Assembly (NCBI RefSeq): GCF_014648355.1
Contig: NZ_BMQY01000015.1
Span: forward strand, 38,750 to 102,749
DNA length: 64,000 nt
Source of the DNA: Couchioplanes azureus
GTDB taxonomy: Bacteria > Actinomycetota > Actinomycetes > Mycobacteriales > Micromonosporaceae
Direction: 5' to 3'
Program-made: the position numbers and the translations under genes
The notes under the pieces: generated by a model
Database searches by the model: none
The model's input: the letters and a program-made list of their open reading frames with translations, nothing else
What the model was told of the DNA's origin: nothing
Shown here: one piece after another, positions 25,513-32,805 of the stretch
Layout: every line of letters starts with the position of its first letter
Numbering within the stretch: position 1 is the stretch's first letter

Positions 25513-26403
25513 ATGAACGAGATCGCCCTGCGCACCCAGAGTCTGACGAAGCGGTACGGGCCGCGCGTGCTGGCGCTCGACGGCTTGACGCTGGACGTCC
25601 CGGCCGGAGAGGTGTTCGGTTTCCTCGGACCCAACGGCGCCGGCAAGTCCACCACCATCCGGCTGCTGCTCGGGCTGGCTCGACCTTCCGCCGGGCAGGC
25701 TTGGATCTTCGGCGACGAGGTGGCCGATGTGGGCCGTGCTCATCGGCACCTGGCGTACGTTCCGGCGGACGTGGCCCTGTGGCCGCAACTGACCGGGGCG
25801 GAGACGCTGGAACTGCTGGCCCGCACCGGGCCCGGCATCGACCTGACGTACCGCGACGAGCTCGTGGAACGCTTCGAGCTGGACGTGAGCAAGCCGTGCC
25901 GGGCGTACTCGACGGGCAACCGGCAGAAGGTGGCGTTGGTGGCGGCGTTCGCGACGAGGGCGTCGCTGCTGGTGTTCGACGAGCCCACGAGCGGCCTGGA
26001 TCCGTTGATGGAACGCGAGTTCCGCCGTGCCGTCGACGAGGCCCGTGACCGGGGTCAGACCGTCTTCCTGAGCTCCCACCTGCTCACCGAGGTCGAGGCG
26101 GTGTGCGATCGGGTGGGCATCCTGCGCGCCGGGCGCCTGGTCGAGGTCGCCACCGTCGCCGATCTCCGGCGGATGCACCGTGCGGAGGTCACCGTGACGT
26201 ACACCGGTGCTCCGCCGGACCTGGACGCGGTGCCGGGTGTGGAGACCGTCGACACCGCGCCGGGGCGGCTGCGTTTCGCGTTGACCGGCGCGCCGGGACC
26301 GGCGCTGCGGGCCCTGGCCGCCTGCCAGGTGGTCACCATTGCCGTCCGGGAACCGACCCTCGAGGAGATCTTCCTCGACTACTACGGCGAGCCGGTCCGA
26401 TGA
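25513..26403 (+). CDS. ABC transporter ATP-binding subunit, drug/antibiotic exporter type
   Basis: 296 residues; GGAGG precedes ATG 25513. Walker A is GPNGAGKSTT and the Walker B region LLVFDEPTSGLDPL. The signature is STGNRQKV, a form common in this exporter subfamily instead of LSGGQ. The switch histidine is in FLSSHLLTEVE. The C-terminal 80 residues form the regulatory domain of DrrA-like exporters. It overlaps the permease gene by four bases, so a complete two-gene exporter is encoded. The closest recollected relatives are exporters of polyketide-type antibiotics; the substrate is unknown. Confidence 0.92.
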   Translation: MNEIALRTQSLTKRYGPRVLALDGLTLDVPAGEVFGFLGPNGAGKSTTIRLLLGLARPSAGQAWIFGDEVADVGRAHRHLAYVPADVALWPQLTGAETLELLARTGPGIDLTYRDELVERFELDVSKPCRAYSTGNRQKVALVAAFATRASLLVFDEPTSGLDPLMEREFRRAVDEARDRGQTVFLSSHLLTEVEAVCDRVGILRAGRLVEVATVADLRRMHRAEVTVTYTGAPPDLDAVPGVETVDTAPGRLRFALTGAPGPALRALAACQVVTIAVREPTLEEIFLDYYGEPVR

Positions 26404-28037
26404 GCACCGGGACGCTGACCGCCCCCCGACGACCGCTCGCCGGCGACCGGGGGAGGACCGTGCGAACCCTCGTGGCGCTGGCGGCTCGTCTGGTCCGGCG
26501 CGGCGGGCTTGTCGTGGCCGCGCTCGCCGCCGGGATGTCGGCGCTCGTCGCGGCCACCTACGAGCAGCTGACGAGGGACAGCTCGGTGGCCGGCGGTCTG
26601 CAGTCGCTGGCCGCCAACCCTGCGATCCGCACGTTGTTCGGTGAGCCGGTCGCCCTGGACGATGCGGGCGGCTTCACGGTGTGGCGTACCGGCACCGTGC
26701 TGGCCGTCCTCGTCGGTGTCTGGGGAGTGCTGGCGACCACCAGGATCACCCGTGGCGAGGAGGAGGCGGGGCGCTGGGACATCCTCCTGGCCGGCCCGGT
26801 GCCACTACGGACCGTACTCGTCACCCACCTGCTGGCCGTCGGTGCAGCTCCGGTGGCGTTCGGTGCGGCGGTCTGGGCCGGCCTGGCGGTCACCGGCACC
26901 GACCTGACCGGCGCTGTCGTCCATGGCGCCGGCCTGTCCCTGCTCGGGGTGTTCTTCATCGCGACGGCCGCGCTCGGCGCACAGCTCCACCCCGCACGAC
27001 CGGCGGCGACGGGCACGGCGATCGCAGTGCTCGCCATGACCCTGCTCGCCCGCATGGTGGGCGACGGCGTGGACAGCCTCGCCTGGCTGCGGTGGCTCTC
27101 GCCGTTCGGGCTTCTCGAGCTGAGCCGGCCGTATGCGGGCAACCGGCCGGCGCCGCTGCTGGTTCTCGCCGCGGCCACGGCTGTCCTGGCCGCCGCCGCG
27201 GTCGCAGCGGCGGGTCGTCGTGACGTCGGTGGCGCGCTGTGCTCCCCTGCGGCCACCCGGGCCTCACGGCCGGCGCTGCTCGGATCGGTGGAGGGTTTCG
27301 CGGTGCGCCGGCTACTGCGCCCGCTGGCCGGCTGGGCCGCAGGTGTGGCGGCGTACTTCCTGCTCATCGGCCTGATCGCCGACACGATGACCCGCTTCCT
27401 GACCGACAATCCCGCGTTCGCCGACGCGGCGGTGCAGGCCGGGTTCACCGGCCTGGCCACGGTCGAGGGCTACGCCGCCACGATCTTCGCCCTCCTCGCC
27501 GTGCCCGTCGGCGGGTTCGCGGTCGGCCGGATCGACGCGTTCGCCAAGGCCGAATCCCGTCGCCATCTCGCTCTGCTGGCCGCCCAGCCGGTGTCGCGTA
27601 CGCGGCTGCTCGCCGCCGAGACGGTTCCCGCGGTGATCGGCGCCGCCCTTCTCACGACGGTTGCCGGGCTCGCCACCTGGGCCGGTGTCGCGGTCACCCC
27701 GGGACATCTGGGGCTCGGCGCGGCTCTGGGCGGCGTCTGGAACACGCTGCCCGTTGTCCTGCTCAGCGTCGGTGCGGCGGTCCTGGCGCTCGGCTGGCTG
27801 CCTCCCGCCGTGACGGCCGTGGGCGCGGTGCCGACCGCGGGTGGCTTTCTGCTGCTGGTCATCGCGCAGAGTGTGAACGCCCCGCGATGGGTGGTGGACG
27901 TGTCGCCCTTCGCGCACGTCGCCGCGGTTCCCTTCACCGGCCCGGACTGGCCGGCAACCGCGGTGATGACGGTCGTCGCCGTGGCCCTGCTCGGTGCCGG
28001 AGCGATCGGCTACCGGCGCCGCGATCTGCGCCTGTAG
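26400..28037 (+). CDS. ABC-2 type permease, polyketide-antibiotic exporter family
   Basis: 545 residues with about twelve hydrophobic helices in two similar halves. Each half starts with a long helix after an Arg-rich segment (RTLVALAARLVRRGGLVVAA, and VRRLLRPLAGWAAGVAAYFL). This double-length permease is the partner type found with single DrrA-like ATPases. The ATG at 26400 overlaps the ATPase stop (ATGA), indicating coupled translation. No regulator gene adjoins the pair. Confidence 0.88.
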   Translation: MSTGTLTAPRRPLAGDRGRTVRTLVALAARLVRRGGLVVAALAAGMSALVAATYEQLTRDSSVAGGLQSLAANPAIRTLFGEPVALDDAGGFTVWRTGTVLAVLVGVWGVLATTRITRGEEEAGRWDILLAGPVPLRTVLVTHLLAVGAAPVAFGAAVWAGLAVTGTDLTGAVVHGAGLSLLGVFFIATAALGAQLHPARPAATGTAIAVLAMTLLARMVGDGVDSLAWLRWLSPFGLLELSRPYAGNRPAPLLVLAAATAVLAAAAVAAAGRRDVGGALCSPAATRASRPALLGSVEGFAVRRLLRPLAGWAAGVAAYFLLIGLIADTMTRFLTDNPAFADAAVQAGFTGLATVEGYAATIFALLAVPVGGFAVGRIDAFAKAESRRHLALLAAQPVSRTRLLAAETVPAVIGAALLTTVAGLATWAGVAVTPGHLGLGAALGGVWNTLPVVLLSVGAAVLALGWLPPAVTAVGAVPTAGGFLLLVIAQSVNAPRWVVDVSPFAHVAAVPFTGPDWPATAVMTVVAVALLGAGAIGYRRRDLRL

Positions 28038-28070
28038 AACCGGTGCCTCGACCCGGGTGCCGGGTACGGG

Positions 28071-28736
28071 TCAGTCCAGGTTGGCGAACGCTTCGACGTG
28101 GCGGGTCTTGCCGGCGACGATGAGGATGTCACCGGCGTAGACGGTGGTGTCGGCGGTGGCGTAGGTGAACTCCTCACCCGGGCGTTTGATCGAGACAACC
28201 GTCACGCCGTACTTCGCCCGCAGCGCGGCGTCGGCCAGCGTCCGGTCCGTGACCTCCCTCGGCGCGCGGGTCTTGACCAGGGCGTAGTCGTCCTCGAACT
28301 CCATGAAGTCGAGGACGTGCCCGGTGACCAGGTGCGCGACGCGTTCACCCATCTCGTGCTCGGGCAGCACCACATGATGCGCGCCGACGCGGCGCAGGAT
28401 GGTGGCGTGCTGCCGGCTGATCGCCTTGGCCCAGATGTTCGGGATGCCGAAGTCGACGAGCAACGAGGTGGTCATGACGCTCACCTCGATGAAGGTGCCG
28501 ACCGCGACCACCGCATGCGTCAGCTCGTGCACGCCGAGCTGCCGCAGCGCTTCCTCGTCGGTCGTGTTCACGACCGCCGTGTGGGTCAGCTGGTCGGCGT
28601 AGGTCTGCACCAGCTTGGGATCGGCGTCGACGCCGACGACCTCCCAGTCCTGGCGCATCAGCTCCAGGGCCAGGGAACTGCCGAAGCGGCCCAGGCCGAG
28701 GACCACGATGCGGTTGTCGTTCGGTTTCTTAGCCAA
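28071..28736 (-). CDS. ktrA: KtrA/TrkA-type potassium channel gating subunit
   Basis: 221 residues. RCK_N domain: the nucleotide-binding turn VVLGLGRFGSSLA and the acidic end of strand 2 (VVGVDADP). RCK_C domain about 140-221 (REVTDRTLADAALRAKYGVT, TTVYAGDILIVAGK). The single RCK unit without a second copy is the KtrA arrangement; it forms an octameric ring on the KtrB dimer and gates it by ATP/ADP, in some species also c-di-AMP. Its start overlaps the end of the ktrB gene by eight bases, so both subunits are made from one mRNA. Confidence 0.92.
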   Translation of the reverse strand: MAKKPNDNRIVVLGLGRFGSSLALELMRQDWEVVGVDADPKLVQTYADQLTHTAVVNTTDEEALRQLGVHELTHAVVAVGTFIEVSVMTTSLLVDFGIPNIWAKAISRQHATILRRVGAHHVVLPEHEMGERVAHLVTGHVLDFMEFEDDYALVKTRAPREVTDRTLADAALRAKYGVTVVSIKRPGEEFTYATADTTVYAGDILIVAGKTRHVEAFANLD

Positions 28737-30357
28737 CGATGGGTCGCTCCTCAGGTAGTTCGTAGCGGCGCGTGCGTTCGCGCAACGCCAGCGCCGCCGC
28801 CGCGGTGACCGGGCCCAGCCGGCCGATGAACATCAGCAGGATCAGGATGACGTGCCCGGCGGTGCCGACCTGGGCGGTGATCCCAGTAGACATGCCCACG
28901 GTGGCGAACGCGGAGGTCACCTCGAACAGCACCTGATCGAGGGTGAACGGCGTCAGCGCCAGCAGCGCCATGGTGGCGGAGACGACGGCCGCGACGCTGA
29001 GCAACGCGATGGTCAACGCCTGCCGCTGTACGCCGGACGGCATCCGCCGGCCCAGGGCATGCACGCTCGGCTCGCCCCGGACCTCGGCGAGGATGACGAA
29101 TCCCAGCAGCGCGAACGTGGTGACCTTGATGCCGCCCGCGGTGCCGGCGCTGCCCCCGCCGATGAACATCAACGCATCGTTGATCAGCAGGGTGACGTCG
29201 TTGAGCTGGGCCAGGTCGACGCTGTTGAACCCGGCCGTACGCGGCATCACCGCGGTGACGAACCCCGCCAGCAGCTTGCCGGGGATGCCCAGCGGCCCCA
29301 GCGTGGCGGGGTTCGTCCACTCGCTGACCTCGATCGCCACCCACCCGCCGAGGAGCAGGACCACCGTCATCCCGATGGTGGTCCTGGTGTGGACCGACCA
29401 TCTGCGCGGCCTGCGCAGTTCCCGGCGCAGCTCGAAGATCACGGGGAAGCCCAGGCCACCGATGATGATCGCCGCGCAGATCGGCAGGCAGATCAGCGGA
29501 TCGTCGACGAACTGCATCAGCGAGTCGCGGTAGAGCCCGAACCCGGCGTTGTTGAACGCGGAGATCGAGTGGAAGACCCCCAGATAGATCGCCCTGCCCG
29601 GGCTGTGGCCGTAGCCGTCCGCGAACCGCCACGCCAGCATCGCCGCGATGGTGACCTCGACGAACACACTGATCCGTAGCACACTCAGCACGACCCGCCG
29701 GACCTCACCGACGCCCATCGCCTTGGTCTCCGCCTGGGTGCCCAGCTGCAGCCGCATCCGCAGTCGCCGTGCCACCAGCAGGCCCAGCAGCGACGCCAGC
29801 GTCATGATCCCGAACCCGCCGATCTGGATCAGCCCCAGGATCGCCACCTCACCGAATCCGGACCAGAACGAGCCGGTGTCCTCGATGACCAGACCGGTCA
29901 CACAGACCGCCGACGTCGCGGTGAAGAGCGCGGTCATGAAGGGAGCCCGCTGACCGGACTCGGTGGCGAACGGCAGCGACAGCACCGCCGTGCCCAGCAG
30001 CACCGCCGCGCCGAAACCCACCACGACCAGCCGCGCCGGATGCCGTACCACCTGCGACGCTGCGGTTGTCACCGCCACCGGCGGCCGCCACCGCCGGAAC
30101 CCGGCCCACGCCCCGGCGACCTGCCGGCGCAGGGAGGACACGACACGATCCGTGGCCAACCGCCACCGCGACGGCTCCGCCGAGGGGTGCGCACGACGTT
30201 CGGGCCTGAACGCCAGCAGCGCGACGCCGGCGACCCAGGCCAGGACCATGCCCACCAGCAGCGCCAGCGCCAACAGCAGTTGCCCCGCAGTCGAACCCAT
30301 CAGCACATGATCCACGCCGCGGTCCGCGACGCGGCCGCCTACCACCGAAACGTCCAT
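28729..30357 (-). CDS. ktrB: KtrB/TrkH-type potassium uptake membrane subunit
   Basis: 542 residues. Four pore loops with central glycines can be seen: SAVCVTGLVI, SAFNNAGFGLY, GGGSAGTAGGIK and ATVGMSTGI. This is the filter layout of SKT-family channels. An extra hydrophobic segment (QLLLALALLVGMVLAWVAGV) followed by a basic linker extends the N-terminus compared with Bacillus KtrB. ATG 30357 gives the longest reading; ATG 30300 (MGSTAGQ) is equally credible. With ktrA downstream it forms a complete Ktr potassium uptake system for osmotic adaptation. Confidence 0.92.
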   Translation of the reverse strand: MDVSVVGGRVADRGVDHVLMGSTAGQLLLALALLVGMVLAWVAGVALLAFRPERRAHPSAEPSRWRLATDRVVSSLRRQVAGAWAGFRRWRPPVAVTTAASQVVRHPARLVVVGFGAAVLLGTAVLSLPFATESGQRAPFMTALFTATSAVCVTGLVIEDTGSFWSGFGEVAILGLIQIGGFGIMTLASLLGLLVARRLRMRLQLGTQAETKAMGVGEVRRVVLSVLRISVFVEVTIAAMLAWRFADGYGHSPGRAIYLGVFHSISAFNNAGFGLYRDSLMQFVDDPLICLPICAAIIIGGLGFPVIFELRRELRRPRRWSVHTRTTIGMTVVLLLGGWVAIEVSEWTNPATLGPLGIPGKLLAGFVTAVMPRTAGFNSVDLAQLNDVTLLINDALMFIGGGSAGTAGGIKVTTFALLGFVILAEVRGEPSVHALGRRMPSGVQRQALTIALLSVAAVVSATMALLALTPFTLDQVLFEVTSAFATVGMSTGITAQVGTAGHVILILLMFIGRLGPVTAAAALALRERTRRYELPEERPIVG

Positions 30358-30487
30358 CGCCCGAGCGCCATGAGCGCCTCATCCGGCAAGGGTGAGGTGC
30401 GGCCGTGCGTGCGGGTGTTGCACCGACCTCACCGCAACAGGAACCACGACGAAGAGGCCATGAGAATCGTCAGCCGTCGGCAGGTAT

Positions 30488-30522
30488 CCCCGGTTCTCCG
30501 GCAAACGCCGCAAGAACCGGGG
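30488..30522 (-). terminator. Hairpin between the HTH gene and ktrB
   Basis: A 10-bp outer stem (CCCCGGTTCT with AGAACCGGGG) and a 4-bp inner stem (CGGC with GCCG, loop AAAC) start 17 bases beyond the stop of the HTH gene on the minus strand. This is probably its terminator. I considered a c-di-AMP riboswitch for ktrB but could not match the consensus. Confidence 0.6.
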
Positions 30523-30538
30523 ACAGCCCGACATGTTT

Positions 30539-31051
30539 CTACATTGCCCTTCTCGGAGTCAGGTGATGAACGATCCTGCCGTGGTCCCGGGCGTAATCCT
30601 CGACGTCGTGCCGGACGTAGACCGGTCCCATGGCGAGTTCCGCCACCGGGTACGGAAAACCGGCCTTCCGCGCCACCTGGGCGGCTCGCTGTCGCGAGAC
30701 GCCCAGTATCGTCGATATCTCCGAGAGGCCGACCAGCTCGGGCAGATAGTTGGCTTCTCCGGCGGGGCGGATCCGCATGGTTATGATGCTGGGCGCCGAC
30801 GAATGTGCGGCCGCATCGGCGATGACTCGGTAAGCCTTGGTGGCTGCGCCGTTCACGTCCGTCGCCCTCACGGAGATTCGCAGACAGGTGCGATCGCCGT
30901 GCTCGGTCGACTGTCGACCGGGAAGGGATGCGGCCTGGAGCCAGGCATTGGTCATCTCGTCCTTGCGGAAATCGATTTCGATGGACCACTGCCGCTGGAC
31001 GGGCTGGCGGCGGCCGCTCGGCAAGGCGACGGCTTCATGGGGACTAGTCAC
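30539..31051 (-). CDS. AlpA-like helix-turn-helix protein with extra N-terminal domain
   Basis: 170 residues from a GTG at 31051 that overlaps the preceding small membrane gene by eight bases. The C-terminal 60 residues are a small winged HTH of the AlpA/excisionase type: ELVGLSEISTILGVSRQRAA, then GFPYPVAELAMGPVYVRHDV. Residues about 20-85 form a separate domain (WSIEIDFRKDE, CLRISVRATDVNGAATKAYR), perhaps ferredoxin-like. It probably binds DNA, but the site is unknown. A shortened relative of the same HTH occurs at 53150-53305. No integrase is present, so there is no proof of a mobile element. Confidence 0.7.
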   Translation of the reverse strand: MTSPHEAVALPSGRRQPVQRQWSIEIDFRKDEMTNAWLQAASLPGRQSTEHGDRTCLRISVRATDVNGAATKAYRVIADAAAHSSAPSIITMRIRPAGEANYLPELVGLSEISTILGVSRQRAAQVARKAGFPYPVAELAMGPVYVRHDVEDYARDHGRIVHHLTPRRAM

Positions 31052-31262
31052 GGATCCACCTGTCCAGCGTGTTGTAGACCAGCGGCACCGCGGCGACCGT
31101 CAGAACTGCATCACTTCCCGTACGGTGCCATACGGCGACCGCCGCCATCAGTGAGATCATCGTGATGACGACGCCGCGAAGGGTGATGAACTGCGGCCGC
31201 TCGGGATCCGGTTGCCGCCCCACTTGGCGGATGTGGTTCCGGCCGCGCGCATGTAGGGTCAT
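31044..31262 (-). CDS. Small membrane protein coupled to the HTH gene
   Basis: 72 residues; ATG 31262 has GGAAGGGAA upstream. A basic N-terminus (MTLHARGRNHIRQ) is followed by two short hydrophobic segments (GVVITMISLMAAVAVW, DAVLTVAAVPLVYN) and an acidic/basic end. It may be a hairpin membrane peptide. Its stop overlaps the GTG start of the HTH gene, so the two are translated together. Function unknown. The pairing of a tiny membrane protein with a DNA-binding protein is noted as a finding. Confidence 0.6.
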   Translation of the reverse strand: MTLHARGRNHIRQVGRQPDPERPQFITLRGVVITMISLMAAVAVWHRTGSDAVLTVAAVPLVYNTLDRWIRD

Positions 31263-31658
31263 GAAATTCCCTTCCTGCCAGGATCGGAGTGAGGCGGCGT
31301 CCGGGAAGCAGCCTGGGCGCCGCCGCGCAGATGTCGATGATTCCCAGCACGGTCGGGTCGAGCGGCGGACTGGCTGTGCGACCGATCCACGCAGCAGAAG
31401 CTCACAGGCGGTGACCCCTTGCTTCTGTCAACTGGAGGCTGTCAAGGCCTCAGCTGTTCTCGCTGCTACCGACAACGGCCGCGCTCTGTTCGGTCCGGCG
31501 ACTGGCCGACCAAGAGTGCGCCGCTGTCGCCGATCTGACAATCGGCGATGTGCCGCGGCGGCGGCGTGGGCACCGCGCCCGGTGTGAGAGAGGTCGCGCG
31601 ACCCGAAAGCGACCGGCAGAGTTCTCAAGTGGGGGCCCCGCCTGCCGACAGTGCACCC
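31263..31658. other. Intergenic stretch without a supported gene
   Basis: About 400 bp between the divergent HTH/membrane pair and the pseudopilin operon. All open frames here are Arg/Ala-rich with poor codon bias. It should contain both promoters; I could not choose a convincing -35/-10 pair. The upstream part of the first pseudopilin frame (31548-31658) is also low-complexity. Confidence 0.5.
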
Positions 31659-32141
31659 GTGAACGAAGCTGCCGATCATGGTGCGAACGCCGCCGGCGGT
31701 CGCCCCGACGACGCCGGATTCGCTCTGCTGGAGCTGATGATGGCGATGTTCGTCGTGGGGCTGGTCGGCACGTTCACGGCCTCCCTGCAGCTCATCTCGC
31801 TGGCCACCACCCGGGCCGAGGCCAACCGGCAGGTCGCCGCGCAGCTGGTGTCCGGTGAGCTGGACCGGCTGCGCGGACTCGGAGGCAAGGAGGCCGCCAA
31901 GGAGCCACCGGTCAGCAATCCGGTGATCAACGGTCTCGAGTTCGAGATGACCACCAGCGTCACGCCGTGCTGGCAGGTCCTGACCCCCGGCGACACCACG
32001 CCGGAGTGTGTCGACCACTCCCAGCCCGGCAGCGCCGAGATGGCCCGTGTCCTGGTGACCGTCACATGGCCCGAGGGCGGCGGCATGCGCTCGCAGCGCG
32101 GGGACGCCATGATCAACGCGGAGAAGGCGATCCCGTCGTGA
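31659..32141 (+). CDS. Prepilin-like protein with type IV N-methylation motif
   Basis: 160 residues if translation starts at GTG 31659; an ATG at 31548 would add 37 low-complexity residues and neither has a clear ribosome site. The prepilin peptidase site is DDAG-FALLELMMAMFVVGLV: cleavage after Gly, Phe first, Glu at +5, then a hydrophobic helix. The rest is a small globular domain with two cysteines (VTPCWQVLTPGDTTPECVDH). This is the shape of a minor pseudopilin. The next gene begins by a GTGA overlap. No pilus ATPase, PilC or peptidase gene lies in this window. Confidence 0.82.
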   Translation: MNEAADHGANAAGGRPDDAGFALLELMMAMFVVGLVGTFTASLQLISLATTRAEANRQVAAQLVSGELDRLRGLGGKEAAKEPPVSNPVINGLEFEMTTSVTPCWQVLTPGDTTPECVDHSQPGSAEMARVLVTVTWPEGGGMRSQRGDAMINAEKAIPS

Positions 32142-32791
32142 TCGCGGAGGCGAACGAGCGGCCGGGCCGGCCGATCGGTGACGCCGGCGTGACGCTGATC
32201 GAGGTCATGGTGGCGATGACCATCCTGTCCGTCATCACCGCGATGGCCACCACCGGGATCGTCGGCGTGCTGCAACAGCAGAGGCTGGCCACGGCGTACA
32301 CGGATGCGCAGGCCCAGTCCGGCCGTGCCGTGCTGAGGCTGGACCGCGAGATCCGGTTCGCCGAGGACATGGAGCTGTTCTCCGGTACGACGGCGCGACC
32401 GGAGCTGCCCGACCCGTCGCTGGCGTGGGTCGCCGTCGCCGGTACGGCAACTGCCACCCCGGGACTGAGCTGCGGCGCGGTCTCGCTGAAGGACGGCAAG
32501 CTGGAGTTGCGTACGTGGGCGGCGAGCGGGACGGCCGCCGCGGCCCAGCCGACCATCCTCGTGGAGGGCGTCGAGGCGGTCGGTGCCGAACCGTTCGAGT
32601 TCGAGCCCGAACCGGCGACGGTGCCCGGGGACGGGAGCGCGCCTCCACCGGACGAAAAGCCCGAGACCGTCGAGTTCCACCTGCGGGTGAGGTTGCGGGG
32701 CGAGGCGTCGAGCAGGCCGCTCGAGCAGCGGTTCGTCGCGCCGAACTCATACAACCAAGGCACGTACGCCGTCGGCACCGAGTGTTTCTGA
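32138..32791 (+). CDS. Second prepilin-like protein (PulJ/GspJ-like)
   Basis: 217 residues from GTG 32138, whose codon overlaps the stop of the upstream prepilin. The motif GDAGVTLIEVMVAMTILSVI is a prepilin cleavage site with Glu at +5. It is followed by LQQQRLATAYTDAQAQSGRA and LRLDREIRFAEDM, the helix pattern of GspJ/PilW-like minor pilins. The C-terminal half is acidic with a proline-rich loop and ends in ECF. It belongs to the three-gene unit 31659-34710. Confidence 0.82.
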   Translation: MIAEANERPGRPIGDAGVTLIEVMVAMTILSVITAMATTGIVGVLQQQRLATAYTDAQAQSGRAVLRLDREIRFAEDMELFSGTTARPELPDPSLAWVAVAGTATATPGLSCGAVSLKDGKLELRTWAASGTAAAAQPTILVEGVEAVGAEPFEFEPEPATVPGDGSAPPPDEKPETVEFHLRVRLRGEASSRPLEQRFVAPNSYNQGTYAVGTECF

Positions 32792-32805
32792 GTAGGGAGA
32801 AGACC

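Noticed and set aside
30358..30538. c-di-AMP (ydaO-type) riboswitch upstream of ktrB
   Set aside because: The hairpin here fits a terminator of the upstream gene; I could not find the conserved riboswitch blocks.
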